Assembly (NCBI GenBank): GCA_014872815.1
Contig: WKFK01000014.1
Coordinates: 806,001 to 870,000, forward strand
Source of the DNA: Paracoccaceae bacterium
Lineage (GTDB): Bacteria; Pseudomonadota; Alphaproteobacteria; Rhodobacterales; Rhodobacteraceae
Reading direction: 5' to 3'
Length of the DNA: 64,000 nt
Below, piece after piece: positions 45,434 to 54,603 of the stretch (positions are counted from its first letter, which is position 1; every line of letters begins with the position of its first letter). The translations under genes were made by a program, and so were the position numbers. Under the pieces are notes generated by a model. The model was not told where the DNA came from. It ran no database searches and saw nothing but the letters and a program-made list of their open reading frames with translations.

Positions 45434-46563
45434 GCCGCCCAGACGCCAAAGGCTGGTGCCCTGGCGCCTATAAGCCGATGATGTCCGGCGATGGGCTTGT
45501 GGTGCGCGTACGCCCCGTTATGGCGCGGTTGATGCAGAAACAGGTTCTGGGCCTGTGCGAAACAGCACATCGGTTCGGCTCGGGTCTGATCGATCTAACC
45601 AGCCGCGCCAATCTGCAAATTCGCGGCGTCAAAGAAGCAGATCACGCGGCGGTTCTTGCCGAGCTGCACAAGCTCGACCTGCTGCCGGATGATCCGGCTC
45701 TGGAAAGCCGCCGCAACATCCTGATCCCGCCAATGTGGCGCGAAGACGATGACACACATCGCGTGGCGTCCGAGTTGGTCGCGCGCCTTGGTGACCTCCC
45801 AGAGCTACCCCCCAAAATGGGCTACGCCATCGACTTGACGGGCGGCCCGCAACTCTCTGACAAATCAGCAGACTTCCGCTTTGAGCGCGACGCAAGTGGT
45901 CGCACTATCCTACGCGCGGACGGCGCATCTCGCGGTCGCGTTGTAACAGTGGACACCGCCGTCGACGCGCTTCTTGAGATGGCACAGTGGTTTGTCGACA
46001 CACATGGCCCGACGCGACGCCGTATGGCCGCGCATGTTGCTCTGACACCTTTGCCTGCAGACTGGCAGGCCGTACCACCCGCGGCATCGCAAAAGCCGCC
46101 TGTACCCGGCGACACAGAAATGGGTGCCGTGTTTGGCGTGGCGTTTGGTCAAATCGAAGCGGCGCATCTTGCCCACTTGGTCACAGCAACCAAGGCTACC
46201 GCCATGCGTGTCACCCCTTGGCGGCTCTTCCTTCTGGAAGGCGCAGAGCTAACGGAGACCGACGCCTTTATCACTGACACGCATGATCCGCTGCTGCATG
46301 TAGACGCCTGTCCCGGCGCGCCATTGTGCACTTCCTCAACCGTGGAAACCCGCAACCTCGCCCGCCAATTGGCGCAACACCTGCCAACGCCTCTGCATGT
46401 TTCAGGCTGTGCCAAAGGCTGCGCTCTGCCGCGCCCATGTGCGACTACGCTGGTCGGCAATGACGGCGCATTTGATCTTGTGAAACATGGCCGCCCATGG
46501 GAGGCGCCTATCAAAACCGGCCTCACGCCGAGCACCTTACTTGAAGCCCGAGGAGAGCTTTAG
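45430..46563 (+). CDS. cobG: Precorrin-3B synthase
   Basis: 377 aa from ATG 45430, overlapping the cobN stop. It has the sulfite/nitrite-reductase ferredoxin-like repeats (LIDLTSRANLQIRGV) and the [4Fe-4S]/siroheme Cys set CPGAPLC and SGCAKGCALPRP. CobG is the oxygen-dependent enzyme that forms precorrin-3B with a gamma-lactone, the mark of the aerobic cobalamin route. It shares one base with the cobH start. Confidence 0.92.
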   Translation: MSRPDAKGWCPGAYKPMMSGDGLVVRVRPVMARLMQKQVLGLCETAHRFGSGLIDLTSRANLQIRGVKEADHAAVLAELHKLDLLPDDPALESRRNILIPPMWREDDDTHRVASELVARLGDLPELPPKMGYAIDLTGGPQLSDKSADFRFERDASGRTILRADGASRGRVVTVDTAVDALLEMAQWFVDTHGPTRRRMAAHVALTPLPADWQAVPPAASQKPPVPGDTEMGAVFGVAFGQIEAAHLAHLVTATKATAMRVTPWRLFLLEGAELTETDAFITDTHDPLLHVDACPGAPLCTSSTVETRNLARQLAQHLPTPLHVSGCAKGCALPRPCATTLVGNDGAFDLVKHGRPWEAPIKTGLTPSTLLEARGEL

Positions 46564-47192
46564 TGCCCTACGAATACGAAAAAAACGGTCAGGCGATCTA
46601 TGACGAGAGCTTTGCCACCATCCGGCGCGAGGCCGATTTGGCCGGGTTTGACAAAGACGAAGAACAGGTTGTGGTGCGCATGATCCACGCCGCAGGCATG
46701 GTGGGGCTGGAAAAGCACGTGAAATTCACGCCGGGCATGGTCGCGGCGGCGCGCAAAGCCATGGAAGACGGGGCGCCGATCTTTTGCGACGCACGCATGG
46801 TCAGCGAAGGCGTAACCCGCCCGCGCCTGCCGGCCGACAATGAGGTGATCTGCACCCTGCATGCGGAAGGCATTTATGAGCTGGCCGCCAAAATCGGCAA
46901 CACCCGATCCGCTGCCGCACTGGAACATTGGCGGGACAAACTGGGTGGTGCGATAGTGGCCATTGGCAATGCGCCAACCGCGTTGTTCCACCTGCTCAAC
47001 ATGCTCGAAGACCCGGATTGCCCCCGCCCCGCGGCCATCATCGGCTGCCCGGTTGGCTTTGTCGGCGCAATGGAAAGCAAGGACGCGCTTTGGCAAGACC
47101 AACCCGTGCCATGCATGATTGTCGAAGGCCGTTTGGGCGGTTCCGCAATGACTGTAGCCGCCATCAACGCGATTGCGAGCCGTAAAGAATGA
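46563..47192 (+). CDS. cobH: Precorrin-8X methylmutase
   Basis: 209 aa with a GTG start whose first base is the last of the cobG stop. MIHAAGMVGLEKHVKF holds the catalytic His in the conserved R-M-I-H-A sequence, and GCPVGFVGAMESKDAL matches the family. It moves the C11 methyl group to C12, making hydrogenobyrinic acid. It overlaps cobI by four bases. Confidence 0.96.
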   Translation: MPYEYEKNGQAIYDESFATIRREADLAGFDKDEEQVVVRMIHAAGMVGLEKHVKFTPGMVAAARKAMEDGAPIFCDARMVSEGVTRPRLPADNEVICTLHAEGIYELAAKIGNTRSAAALEHWRDKLGGAIVAIGNAPTALFHLLNMLEDPDCPRPAAIIGCPVGFVGAMESKDALWQDQPVPCMIVEGRLGGSAMTVAAINAIASRKE

Positions 47193-47920
47193 GCAAGACT
47201 GGAACAATTTACGGCGTCGGTCTTGGCCCCGGCGATCCGGACCTGATGAGCGTGCGCTCGCATCGGTTGATCACCACCGCCAAACATGTGGCTTTCTTTC
47301 GCAAGGCGGGACGCAAAGGTCAGGCGCGGGCCATTGTGGATGGCATGCTGCCCGAAACGGCGATTGAATTCCCCATGGAATATCCGGTCACCACGGAAAT
47401 TCCCCTGTCTGATCCGCGCTACAATCAGGCTTTGTCGTCTTTTTATGAAGAGGTCACCCAACACCTGATTGAACTGGCCAAGTGCGGCGAAGACGTTGTG
47501 GTGCTCTGTGAGGGAGATCCGTTTTTCTACGGCTCCTTCATGCACATCTACGCGCGCGTGCGCGACGTCGTGCCCACACAGGTTGTTCCGGCGATCACCG
47601 GCATGTCCGGCGCTTGGACGGCCACAGAGGCCCCGATCACCTGGGGCGACGACGTATTGACTGTGCTGATGGGCACGCTGCCGGAAGAGACGCTGTCAGA
47701 CTACATTTCCCGCACGGACGCCTTGGTGATTATGAAAATCGGCACCAACTTTGACAAAGTCATCTCGGCTTTGAAATCAGGCGGGCGCTATGAAGAAGCC
47801 TGGATTGTGCAATATGCCACTATGGCGAAACAGACCGTCACCAAGCTGAGCGAAATGACAGACGCCGTTACGCCGTACTTCTCGATCATCGTTGTGCATG
47901 GTCAAGGACGGCGCCCATGA
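47189..47920 (+). CDS. cobI: Precorrin-2 C(20)-methyltransferase
   Basis: 243 aa tetrapyrrole methylase: YGVGLGPGDPDLMSVR at the N-terminus, VVLCEGDPFFYGSFMHI in the SAM site and VPAITGMSGAWTA. It adds the C20 methyl to precorrin-2. Four-base overlaps join it to cobH and cobJ. Confidence 0.95.
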   Translation: MSKTGTIYGVGLGPGDPDLMSVRSHRLITTAKHVAFFRKAGRKGQARAIVDGMLPETAIEFPMEYPVTTEIPLSDPRYNQALSSFYEEVTQHLIELAKCGEDVVVLCEGDPFFYGSFMHIYARVRDVVPTQVVPAITGMSGAWTATEAPITWGDDVLTVLMGTLPEETLSDYISRTDALVIMKIGTNFDKVISALKSGGRYEEAWIVQYATMAKQTVTKLSEMTDAVTPYFSIIVVHGQGRRP

Positions 47921-48669
47921 GCAGCTGGGTGCAGATTGTGGGCATCGGCCCAGGTGATGACGCGTTGGTGACACCTCAGGTACAGGCCGCGTTGGCCGAG
48001 GCCACGGATGCGGTCGGATATATTCCCTACGTGGAACGGGTGGCGCAAAATCCGAACCTCACTTTGCACCCCTCCGACAATCGTGTGGAAATCGACCGCT
48101 CTCGTCATGCGTTGGAAATGGCCTCTGAAGGCAAACGTGTGGTGGTGGTCAGTTCCGGCGACCCTGGTGTGTTTGCAATGGCAGCAGCCGTTTATGAGGC
48201 CGTGGAACATGGCGACCCCGCGTGGCGCAATCTCGACATTCGTGTCCTGCCTGGCATCACCGCCATGCTGGCGGCGTCCGCCGCTTGCGGAGCCCCCTTG
48301 GGCCATGATTTCTGCGCCATCAACCTCAGCGACAACCTCAAACCATGGGAGCTGATCGAGAAACGTCTGCGTCTGGCGGCAGAAGCGGATTTTGCGATGG
48401 CGTTTTACAACCCACGCTCGAAGTCCCGCCCGGAAGGCTTTGAAAAGGCGCTCAAAACACTCAAAGAACACTGCGGCGACAATCGCCCGATGATCTTTGC
48501 CCGCAACGTCTCCCGCCCAGATCAAACGATCAAGATCGTGCCCCTGCAAGAGACCACCCCGGACATGGCGGACATGCGGACTGTGGTGCTACTGGGGTCC
48601 AGCCAAACCCGAGTTATCGAACGTGATGGCGCGCCCATGGTCTACACCCCGCGTTCGGTGGACGGTTAA
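47917..48669 (+). CDS. cobJ: Precorrin-3B C(17)-methyltransferase
   Basis: 250 aa: VGIGPGDDALVTPQV, VVVVSSGDPGVFAMAAAV, LPGITAMLAASAACGAPLGH and the C-terminal RTVVLLGSSQTRVI. It methylates C17 with ring contraction of precorrin-3B to precorrin-4. Last plus-strand gene before the antisense cobK. Confidence 0.95.
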   Translation: MSSWVQIVGIGPGDDALVTPQVQAALAEATDAVGYIPYVERVAQNPNLTLHPSDNRVEIDRSRHALEMASEGKRVVVVSSGDPGVFAMAAAVYEAVEHGDPAWRNLDIRVLPGITAMLAASAACGAPLGHDFCAINLSDNLKPWELIEKRLRLAAEADFAMAFYNPRSKSRPEGFEKALKTLKEHCGDNRPMIFARNVSRPDQTIKIVPLQETTPDMADMRTVVLLGSSQTRVIERDGAPMVYTPRSVDG

Positions 48670-48726
48670 GTGACTTGGGATGCCGGTCAAACGGTGACTA
48701 AGGGCGTCCACTCAGGATTGCGCCCG

Positions 48727-49461
48727 TCAGGTGGTAACCCACTCCAGCACCGCGTCCACAGTCGCGACCTCAGATCGCGGCGGCAGGTTTGGCCTATCAA
48801 TCATGATCACCGGGACGCCCAGTTCCCGAGCTGCCGTCAATTTGGCCTCCGCGCCAACGCCACCTGCGTTTTTGCAAACCACCAGCTCAATGCCATGCTC
48901 CTGCATCAACGCCCGATCGCCTGCCACATCAAACGGTCCGCGCGCCACCACGACCGTGTGATTGGGCAGCGCAGGTTTTTCTTCAGGCTGGTCGACCAAC
49001 CGCAACACGTAATGATGCTGCGGCTGCTCAGAAAAGGCGGGCACATTCAGCTTGCCCAACGCCAGAAGCACACGTTTGGGATCACCGACCAAAGCTGCGA
49101 CAGCCCCGTCAATGCCCGCCACATGTCTCCATTGATCTCCGGCCTGCGCCCGCCAAGCAGGTCGCGTCAAGGCAATCAATTCCGTGCCAGCCTGCTGACA
49201 GGCTTCAAACGCATTCCAACTCATCTGCGCGGCAAAGGGATGCGTGGCGTCCACCACATGGGTGATGTTATGCTCTTGCAAATACTGGACCAATCCAACC
49301 ACACCGCCAAAGCCGCCCACCCGCGTGGGCAACGGCTGCGCTTTGGGGCTGGTCACGCGTCCGGCGTAAGAAAACACAGCGTCCACGTCGCGGTCCGCCA
49401 AAGTACGCGCCAAGAGGCTGGCCTCGGTTGTGCCACCGAGAAGAAGGAGTTTGGGCGCCAT
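48727..49461 (-). CDS. cobK: Precorrin-6A reductase (antisense within the cob operon)
   Basis: 244 aa from ATG 49461 (MAPKLLLLGGTTEASLLART); a longer frame to 49971 is the cobL shadow. VVDATHPFAAQMSWNAF and VVVARGPFD are family marks. It reduces precorrin-6A with NADPH. It is on the minus strand while cobJ before it and cobL after it are on the plus strand; its start codon and that of cobL share the bases of one CATG, so the promoter of each lies inside the other gene. Confidence 0.94.
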   Translation of the reverse strand: MAPKLLLLGGTTEASLLARTLADRDVDAVFSYAGRVTSPKAQPLPTRVGGFGGVVGLVQYLQEHNITHVVDATHPFAAQMSWNAFEACQQAGTELIALTRPAWRAQAGDQWRHVAGIDGAVAALVGDPKRVLLALGKLNVPAFSEQPQHHYVLRLVDQPEEKPALPNHTVVVARGPFDVAGDRALMQEHGIELVVCKNAGGVGAEAKLTAARELGVPVIMIDRPNLPPRSEVATVDAVLEWVTT

Positions 49462-50656
49462 GTCTGAAAATCCGTGGTTGACCATCGTCGGTTTGGGCGA
49501 AGATGGCCCAGAAGGCCTGCCCCCCGCAAGCCGCAAAGCGCTTGAGGAAGCCGAGGTGATCATGGGGGCTGAGCGGCATTTGTCGCTGTTGCCAGACTTA
49601 TCAGCAGAGGTCATCACTTGGCCGGTGCCGTTTGTAGACGGCATCCCCCTTTTGCTTGAACACCGTAGTCGCAACACGGTGGCTTTGGCCTCTGGCGATC
49701 CCTTCTGGCACGGCGCAGGCACGTCGCTGACCAAACACTTGGACCGCAGTGAGTGGCAGGCCCTGCCCGCCCCGTCCACCATGTCGCTCGCCGCCGCCGC
49801 ACTCGGCTGGCCGCTGGAAAGCGCCACCACACTGGGCCTGCATGCCGCGCCGTTTGCACGCCTGCGCCCACATCTAGCCGACGGTACACGCGCCATTGTG
49901 ACACTGCGTGACGGTGCATCCGTGCCAACCTTCGCCGCATGGCTGACTGAGATTGGCTTTGGCGCAAGCACTCTCCATGTGCTTGAAGCCCTTGGCGGAC
50001 CGCGTCAGCGCATCCGCGATACGCGCGCAGACGCCTTTGACGTGGACGACATATACCATCCCGTTTGCGTTGCCATCGATGCATCCGGCGGCCCTGCCCT
50101 CACTTCGGTGGGTGGAAAGGATGACGCTTTCTTTGACAACGACGGCCAAATCACCAAACGCCCGGTCCGTGCTCTGACCCTCACTGCCTTGGCGCCTTTG
50201 CCCGGCGAACACCTTTGGGACATCGGCGGCGGCTCTGGCTCCATCGCGATTGAGTGGCTGCTCGCGCACCCCACTACAGAAGCTACATCGGTTGAGATTG
50301 ACCCAACGCGGGCCAACCGCATTTCGCAAAACGCGGCCAACCTTGGCGCAGACCGTCTCACTGTTGTCACCGGTGCAGCTCCAAATGCTTTGGACGGCCT
50401 GCCAACGCCAGATGCCATATTTATCGGCGGCGGCATTTCCGAAGAGATGCTGCAAGCTGTGTGGGCAGCCCTCCCGGAAAGCGCGCGTCTTGTCGCCAAC
50501 GCGGTGACCTTGGAAGCCGAGGTTCTGCTCGCCAATTGGCAGGCCCAGAAAGGTGGCGACCTCTTGCGCATCGAACTGGCGCAATCTAAGCCTTTGGGCC
50601 GAAAACGGGGCTGGAAATCCAGCTATCCCATTGTGCAATGGAGTGTGCAGAAATGA
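49460..50656 (+). CDS. cobL: Precorrin-6B C5,15-methyltransferase, decarboxylating (CbiE-CbiT fusion)
   Basis: 398 aa from ATG 49460. The N-terminal tetrapyrrole methylase domain has TIVGLGEDGPEGLP and ALASGDPFWHGAG. The C-terminal CbiT domain (from about residue 235) has LWDIGGGSGSIAIEWLL and IFIGGGISEEML. It methylates C5 and C15 and decarboxylates the acetate at C12. Its start overlaps the divergent cobK start by two bases, so it either relies on read-through across antisense cobK or has a promoter inside cobK. Confidence 0.95.
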   Translation: MSENPWLTIVGLGEDGPEGLPPASRKALEEAEVIMGAERHLSLLPDLSAEVITWPVPFVDGIPLLLEHRSRNTVALASGDPFWHGAGTSLTKHLDRSEWQALPAPSTMSLAAAALGWPLESATTLGLHAAPFARLRPHLADGTRAIVTLRDGASVPTFAAWLTEIGFGASTLHVLEALGGPRQRIRDTRADAFDVDDIYHPVCVAIDASGGPALTSVGGKDDAFFDNDGQITKRPVRALTLTALAPLPGEHLWDIGGGSGSIAIEWLLAHPTTEATSVEIDPTRANRISQNAANLGADRLTVVTGAAPNALDGLPTPDAIFIGGGISEEMLQAVWAALPESARLVANAVTLEAEVLLANWQAQKGGDLLRIELAQSKPLGRKRGWKSSYPIVQWSVQK

Positions 50657-51015
50657 TCGTCGCTGGCTTTGGATTTCGGGCCTCCGCAACGAGGGACAGC
50701 CTGCATGATGCATTCACTTTGACAGCAGTCGCCAAAGTCGATGCCATCGCCACCCCTGCAGACAAGGCGCAAAGCAAAACGCTGCAAGCCTTTGCAAAAA
50801 AGCTCGACTTGCCCATTCTGGAAATTGACGCCAGCGCAATGCAGTCCATGGCAACACGGACGCAATCCTCCAAAGTGCACGAAAAACGCGGCACCGGCTC
50901 GGTAGCCGAAGCCTGCGCACTCGCAGCGTTGGCCAACGCCACCCTCGCAATCCCGCGTGTTATCTCCACTGACCGCCTTGCCACCTGCGCCATCGCGAAA
51001 GGAGCGCCCCTATGA
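50653..51015 (+). CDS. cobE: Cobalamin biosynthesis protein CobE (CbiG C-terminal-like)
   Basis: 120 aa from ATG 50653, overlapping the cobL stop; an in-frame start at 50638 is possible. [16 protein letters not shown] at the start and [15 protein letters not shown] near residue 83 match the CobE/CbiG C-terminal domain. CobE is needed in the aerobic pathway, probably binding intermediates; its chemistry is not settled. It overlaps cobM by four bases. Confidence 0.88.
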   Translation: MIVAGFGFRASATRDSLHDAFTLTAVAKVDAIATPADKAQSKTLQAFAKKLDLPILEIDASAMQSMATRTQSSKVHEKRGTGSVAEACALAALANATLAIPRVISTDRLATCAIAKGAPL

Positions 51016-51806
51016 CCGTTCACTTCATTGGCGCTGGCCCCGGTGCCGCCGACCTGCTCACCCTGCGTGGCCGCGACTTGATCGCCGCCTGTCCGGTCTG
51101 CCTCTACGCGGGCTCTTTGGTGCCCGAGGCCATCCTATCTCATTGCCCGGAAAATGCCCGCGTGATCAACACCGCGCCTTTGGATCTCGACGCCATCGTG
51201 GTCGAGTGCAGAGCCGCCCATGACGCGGGCCAGGACGTCGCCCGCCTACATTCCGGCGACCTCTCGGTTTGGTCTGCCATGGGCGAACAAATCCGCCGCC
51301 TGAAGGCCGAAGGCATCCCGGTATCCGTGACACCCGGAGTGCCCAGCTTTGCCGCTGCCGCTGCCGCCTTGCAAACCGAGCTGACCTTGCCCGGTCTTGC
51401 CCAATCTGTGGTCCTGACTCGCACACCGGGCCGCGCGTCGTCCATGCCAAAAGGCGAGACGCTCACCAACTTTGCCGCCACCGGCGCGACACTGGCAATC
51501 CACCTGTCGATTGGCAATTTGGACCAGGTCATTTCCGACCTCACGCCAGCCTATGGCGCAGGCTGTCCTGTTGCCGTGGTCTACCGCGCCAGTTGGCCAG
51601 ACCAGCAGGTCATCCGCACGACGCTTGCGAGCTTGAAAGACGATGTGACCGAAAACATCACCCGCACCGCCTTGATCCTAGTTGGCCCCGCACTGGCCGG
51701 CGAAGGCTTTAAGGAAAGCTGCCTCTACGCCACCGAATATGACCGCCGCTACCGCCCGCAGACCGCCGACAGCCCGTGGTCCAGCTGGCAGCATGGCGAC
51801 GACTAA
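51012..51806 (+). CDS. cobM: Precorrin-4 C(11)-methyltransferase
   Basis: 264 aa: [54 protein letters not shown] and a C-terminal YDRRYRPQ. It methylates precorrin-4 at C11 using SAM. Six bases separate it from cobB. Confidence 0.95.
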   Translation: MTVHFIGAGPGAADLLTLRGRDLIAACPVCLYAGSLVPEAILSHCPENARVINTAPLDLDAIVVECRAAHDAGQDVARLHSGDLSVWSAMGEQIRRLKAEGIPVSVTPGVPSFAAAAAALQTELTLPGLAQSVVLTRTPGRASSMPKGETLTNFAATGATLAIHLSIGNLDQVISDLTPAYGAGCPVAVVYRASWPDQQVIRTTLASLKDDVTENITRTALILVGPALAGEGFKESCLYATEYDRRYRPQTADSPWSSWQHGDD

Positions 51807-51812
51807 AGAGAG

Positions 51813-53132
51813 ATGACTGATATGACCATGCCTCCCGGTATTCTGATCTCCGCGCCTTCGTCCGGCACCGGCAAGACTACCGTTATGCTCGGCCTTCTGC
51901 GGGCACTGGCCGAAGACGGATTGAAAGTGCAGCCATTCAAATCCGGTCCGGACTACATCGACCCGGCCTTCCACCACGCTGCGGCGCGCCGTCCTGCCTT
52001 CAACCTCGACACTTGGGCCATGCCGCCTGCGCTGGCTGGGGGCATCTCCGAGCAAGCGAAAGGTGCCGACATTGTGGTCGCCGAAGGCTCTATGGGTCTG
52101 TTTGACGGCGTCGCCACACGCGGTGAAAACGGCTTTGGAAGCTCGGCGGAAACCGCATTGATGATGGGCTGGCCGGTGGTGCTGGTGATCGACGTGGGCG
52201 GGCAAGCACAGTCCGCCGCGGCCACCGCGCTTGGCTTCAAAACCTACAATCCCGACCTGCCCTTTGCGGGCGTCATCCTCAATCGCTGCGCCTCCCCGCG
52301 CCACGAACGTCTTGCCCGGTTGGGCATGGACAAAGCTGGCGTGAACGTGCTTGGCGTATTGCCCCGCCGAGGCGACCTGACCCTGCCAGAACGCCACCTC
52401 GGCCTGATCCAGGCTGTGGAGCACCCCGATTTGGAAGAGGCCATCACAGGCTATGCAACCTTCCTGCGTGAACACGTCGATCTTGAGGCGATCAAAGCCG
52501 CCGCGCGCGCAGGAGACGCCAAAACCGGCACCCTGCCCAAGCCACCAGCACAGCGCATTGCCCTGGCGCGGGACGCCGCCTTCAGTTTCACTTATCCGCA
52601 TCTTTTGACCGGCTGGCGCAACGCAGGTGCAGAAATTCTGCCGTTCTCCCCGCTGGCGGATGAAGCGCCTGATCCCAGCGCCGATCTGGTCTGGCTTCCC
52701 GGCGGCTACCCTGAACTGCACGCAGGCAAGCTGGCCGCTAACCAAACCTATCTGACGGGCCTGCGCAAACACGCGGCAACCAAACCGGTGCACGGCGAGT
52801 GCGGGGGCTACATGGCGCTTGGTACCGCGCTGATCGACAAAGACGGCACCCGCCACGAGATGGCGGGCCTTCTGGGCCTTGTGACCTCTTACGAGAAACG
52901 CAAGTTCCACCTCGGATACCGTCAAGCTACGCTCAACGCCCCGATGCTGGGCTTTGACACCGGCGCACGCCTGCGTGGGCACGAGTTTCACTACACCACC
53001 ATTCTGGAAGAACCGGACGAGCCTCTGGCCCAAGTGGGCGACGCCGATGGCAACCCGGTGCCTGAAACCGGCTCCATCAAAGGCTACGTCACCGGCACCT
53101 TCTTCCACCTGATTGCAGAGGCCACCTCATGA
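51813..53132 (+). CDS. cobB: Hydrogenobyrinic acid a,c-diamide synthase
   Basis: 439 aa. The ATP-binding ILISAPSSGTGKTTVMLGLL and FKSGPDYIDPAFHHAA lie at the N-terminus, and the amidotransferase part has PVHGECGGYMALG with the catalytic Cys. It amidates the a and c carboxylates with glutamine and ATP before cobalt insertion. It overlaps cobA by four bases. Confidence 0.95.
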   Translation: MTDMTMPPGILISAPSSGTGKTTVMLGLLRALAEDGLKVQPFKSGPDYIDPAFHHAAARRPAFNLDTWAMPPALAGGISEQAKGADIVVAEGSMGLFDGVATRGENGFGSSAETALMMGWPVVLVIDVGGQAQSAAATALGFKTYNPDLPFAGVILNRCASPRHERLARLGMDKAGVNVLGVLPRRGDLTLPERHLGLIQAVEHPDLEEAITGYATFLREHVDLEAIKAAARAGDAKTGTLPKPPAQRIALARDAAFSFTYPHLLTGWRNAGAEILPFSPLADEAPDPSADLVWLPGGYPELHAGKLAANQTYLTGLRKHAATKPVHGECGGYMALGTALIDKDGTRHEMAGLLGLVTSYEKRKFHLGYRQATLNAPMLGFDTGARLRGHEFHYTTILEEPDEPLAQVGDADGNPVPETGSIKGYVTGTFFHLIAEATS

Positions 53133-53851
53133 GCGGATTTGTCAGTTTTGTCAGCTCCGGTCCCGGCGACCCCGAGCTTTTGACTCTCAAAGCCGTAGAC
53201 CGTTTGGGCAAAGCCGAAGCGGTTCTGTTTGACGACCTGTCCGCCGGTCCCATCCTGGAACATGCCAACAAAGACGCCGATCTGGTGGGCGTCGGCAAAC
53301 GCGCCGGACGACCGTCGCCAAAGCAGGACCACGTCAGCCAGCTTTTGGTGGACTATGCTAAGACCGGCGCCCGAGTGGTCCGTTTAAAGTCAGGCGACAG
53401 CGGTATTTTTGGCCGTCTTGAAGAAGAAATCACTGCACTCAAAGAGCATGGGATCGATTTTGAGATCATCCCCGGCGTCACCTCGGCGAGCGCGGCGGCG
53501 GCAGCAGCCGGCATCCCGCTCACCCGCCGCCTTGTGGCGCGGCGTGTGCAGTTTGTAACCGGCCATGACGTTGCTGGCGCCCTGCCCGGCGATCTACATC
53601 TGCAATCACTGACCGATCCTGGCGCCACCACGGTTTTGTTCATGCCCAAGCGCACTTTCCCGGAACTGGCCGAAAAGCTTTTCGCGTCCGGCCTACGCCG
53701 CGACTGCCCTGCTCTCTTGGCTGAGAACGTGTCCCACCCGGATCAAACCCTGACCCGCACCACTATGGAAGCCTTGGCAGAGCAACTCAGCAAGGAGATC
53801 ACCAAAGCCCCCGGCATCATCCTCTTTGGCGAGTTGGCGGAAAGCGCATGA
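53129..53851 (+). CDS. cobA: Uroporphyrinogen-III C-methyltransferase
   Basis: 240 aa: SSGPGDPELLTLKAVDRL, AVLFDDL, RLKSGDSGIFGRLEEE and PGVTSASAAAAAAGIPLTRR. It makes precorrin-2 by two SAM-dependent methylations, the first committed step. It is a single-domain CobA without CysG dehydrogenase parts, as expected in a cob operon. It overlaps cobF by four bases. Confidence 0.94.
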   Translation: MSGFVSFVSSGPGDPELLTLKAVDRLGKAEAVLFDDLSAGPILEHANKDADLVGVGKRAGRPSPKQDHVSQLLVDYAKTGARVVRLKSGDSGIFGRLEEEITALKEHGIDFEIIPGVTSASAAAAAAGIPLTRRLVARRVQFVTGHDVAGALPGDLHLQSLTDPGATTVLFMPKRTFPELAEKLFASGLRRDCPALLAENVSHPDQTLTRTTMEALAEQLSKEITKAPGIILFGELAESA

Positions 53852-54603
53852 TCCAGCTGTCTTTGGTCGGCATTGGCTCCGGCAACCCCGATCACCTGAC
53901 GTTGCAAGCGATCAAGACGCTGGAAAACGCGGATGTGATCCTATTGCCCCGCAAAGGTGACGAGAAAACCGAACTGGCCGACCTGCGCCGGATGATTGCC
54001 AGCGAACTGCTTTCCACATCGCCAAAGATCGTTGAATTTGACTACCCCGTTCGCGATGCAAATACGCCGAAATATCTCGACGGAGTGAACACTTGGCACG
54101 ACGCGTTGGCCGCCATTTGGCAGGATCTTATAGCTACCCATGTGACAGAAAACGGCAGTGTTGCACTGATGGTCTGGGGCGACCCGTCGCTGTATGATAG
54201 CACGCTACGCATTGCAGACCGCCTGATTTCACGCGGCATTGAGCTCACGGTGAACGTCATCCCCGGCATCACCTCGCTGCAAATGCTGACGGCGGCACAC
54301 GCCATTCCTCTCAACACACTTGGTGGCGCGGTGCAGATCACCACTGGCCGCAAGCTGCGTGACGAAGGCTGGCCTGCCGACACGCCCACTGTGGCGGTGA
54401 TGCTGGATGGAGAATGCTCCTTCCAAAGCTTGGAAGGCGACGGCATTCACATCTGGTGGGGCGGCTACGTTGGCATGGAGCAGCAGATCCTGATCGAAGG
54501 CCCGCTTGCCGATGTCTCCACCCAAATCGTAAAGGCCCGCGCAGATGCGCGGGCCTCTAACGGGTGGATTATGGATATCTACCTGCTGCGTAAAACGACT
54601 TAG
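53848..54603 (+). CDS. cobF: Precorrin-6A synthase (deacetylating)
   Basis: 251 aa: LSLVGIGSGNPDHLTLQAI, VALMVWGDPSLYDSTLRIA and NVIPGITSLQMLTAAHAIPLN without further domains. It methylates precorrin-5 at C1 with loss of acetate, a step found only in the aerobic route. The last codons overlap the end of the convergent alcohol dehydrogenase gene by four bases, and a perfect hairpin lies within its last 70 bases. Confidence 0.94.
   Translation: MIQLSLVGIGSGNPDHLTLQAIKTLENADVILLPRKGDEKTELADLRRMIASELLSTSPKIVEFDYPVRDANTPKYLDGVNTWHDALAAIWQDLIATHVTENGSVALMVWGDPSLYDSTLRIADRLISRGIELTVNVIPGITSLQMLTAAHAIPLNTLGGAVQITTGRKLRDEGWPADTPTVAVMLDGECSFQSLEGDGIHIWWGGYVGMEQQILIEGPLADVSTQIVKARADARASNGWIMDIYLLRKTT
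54534..54555. terminator. Perfect palindrome inside the 3' end of cobF
   Basis: GGCCCGCGCA-GA-TGCGCGGGCC has ten-base perfect arms and lies 48 bases before the cobF stop. As the stop codons of cobF and the convergent gene overlap, there is no spacer for a terminator, so this hairpin may slow or end transcription from both sides. No T-tract follows on either strand. Confidence 0.45.
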
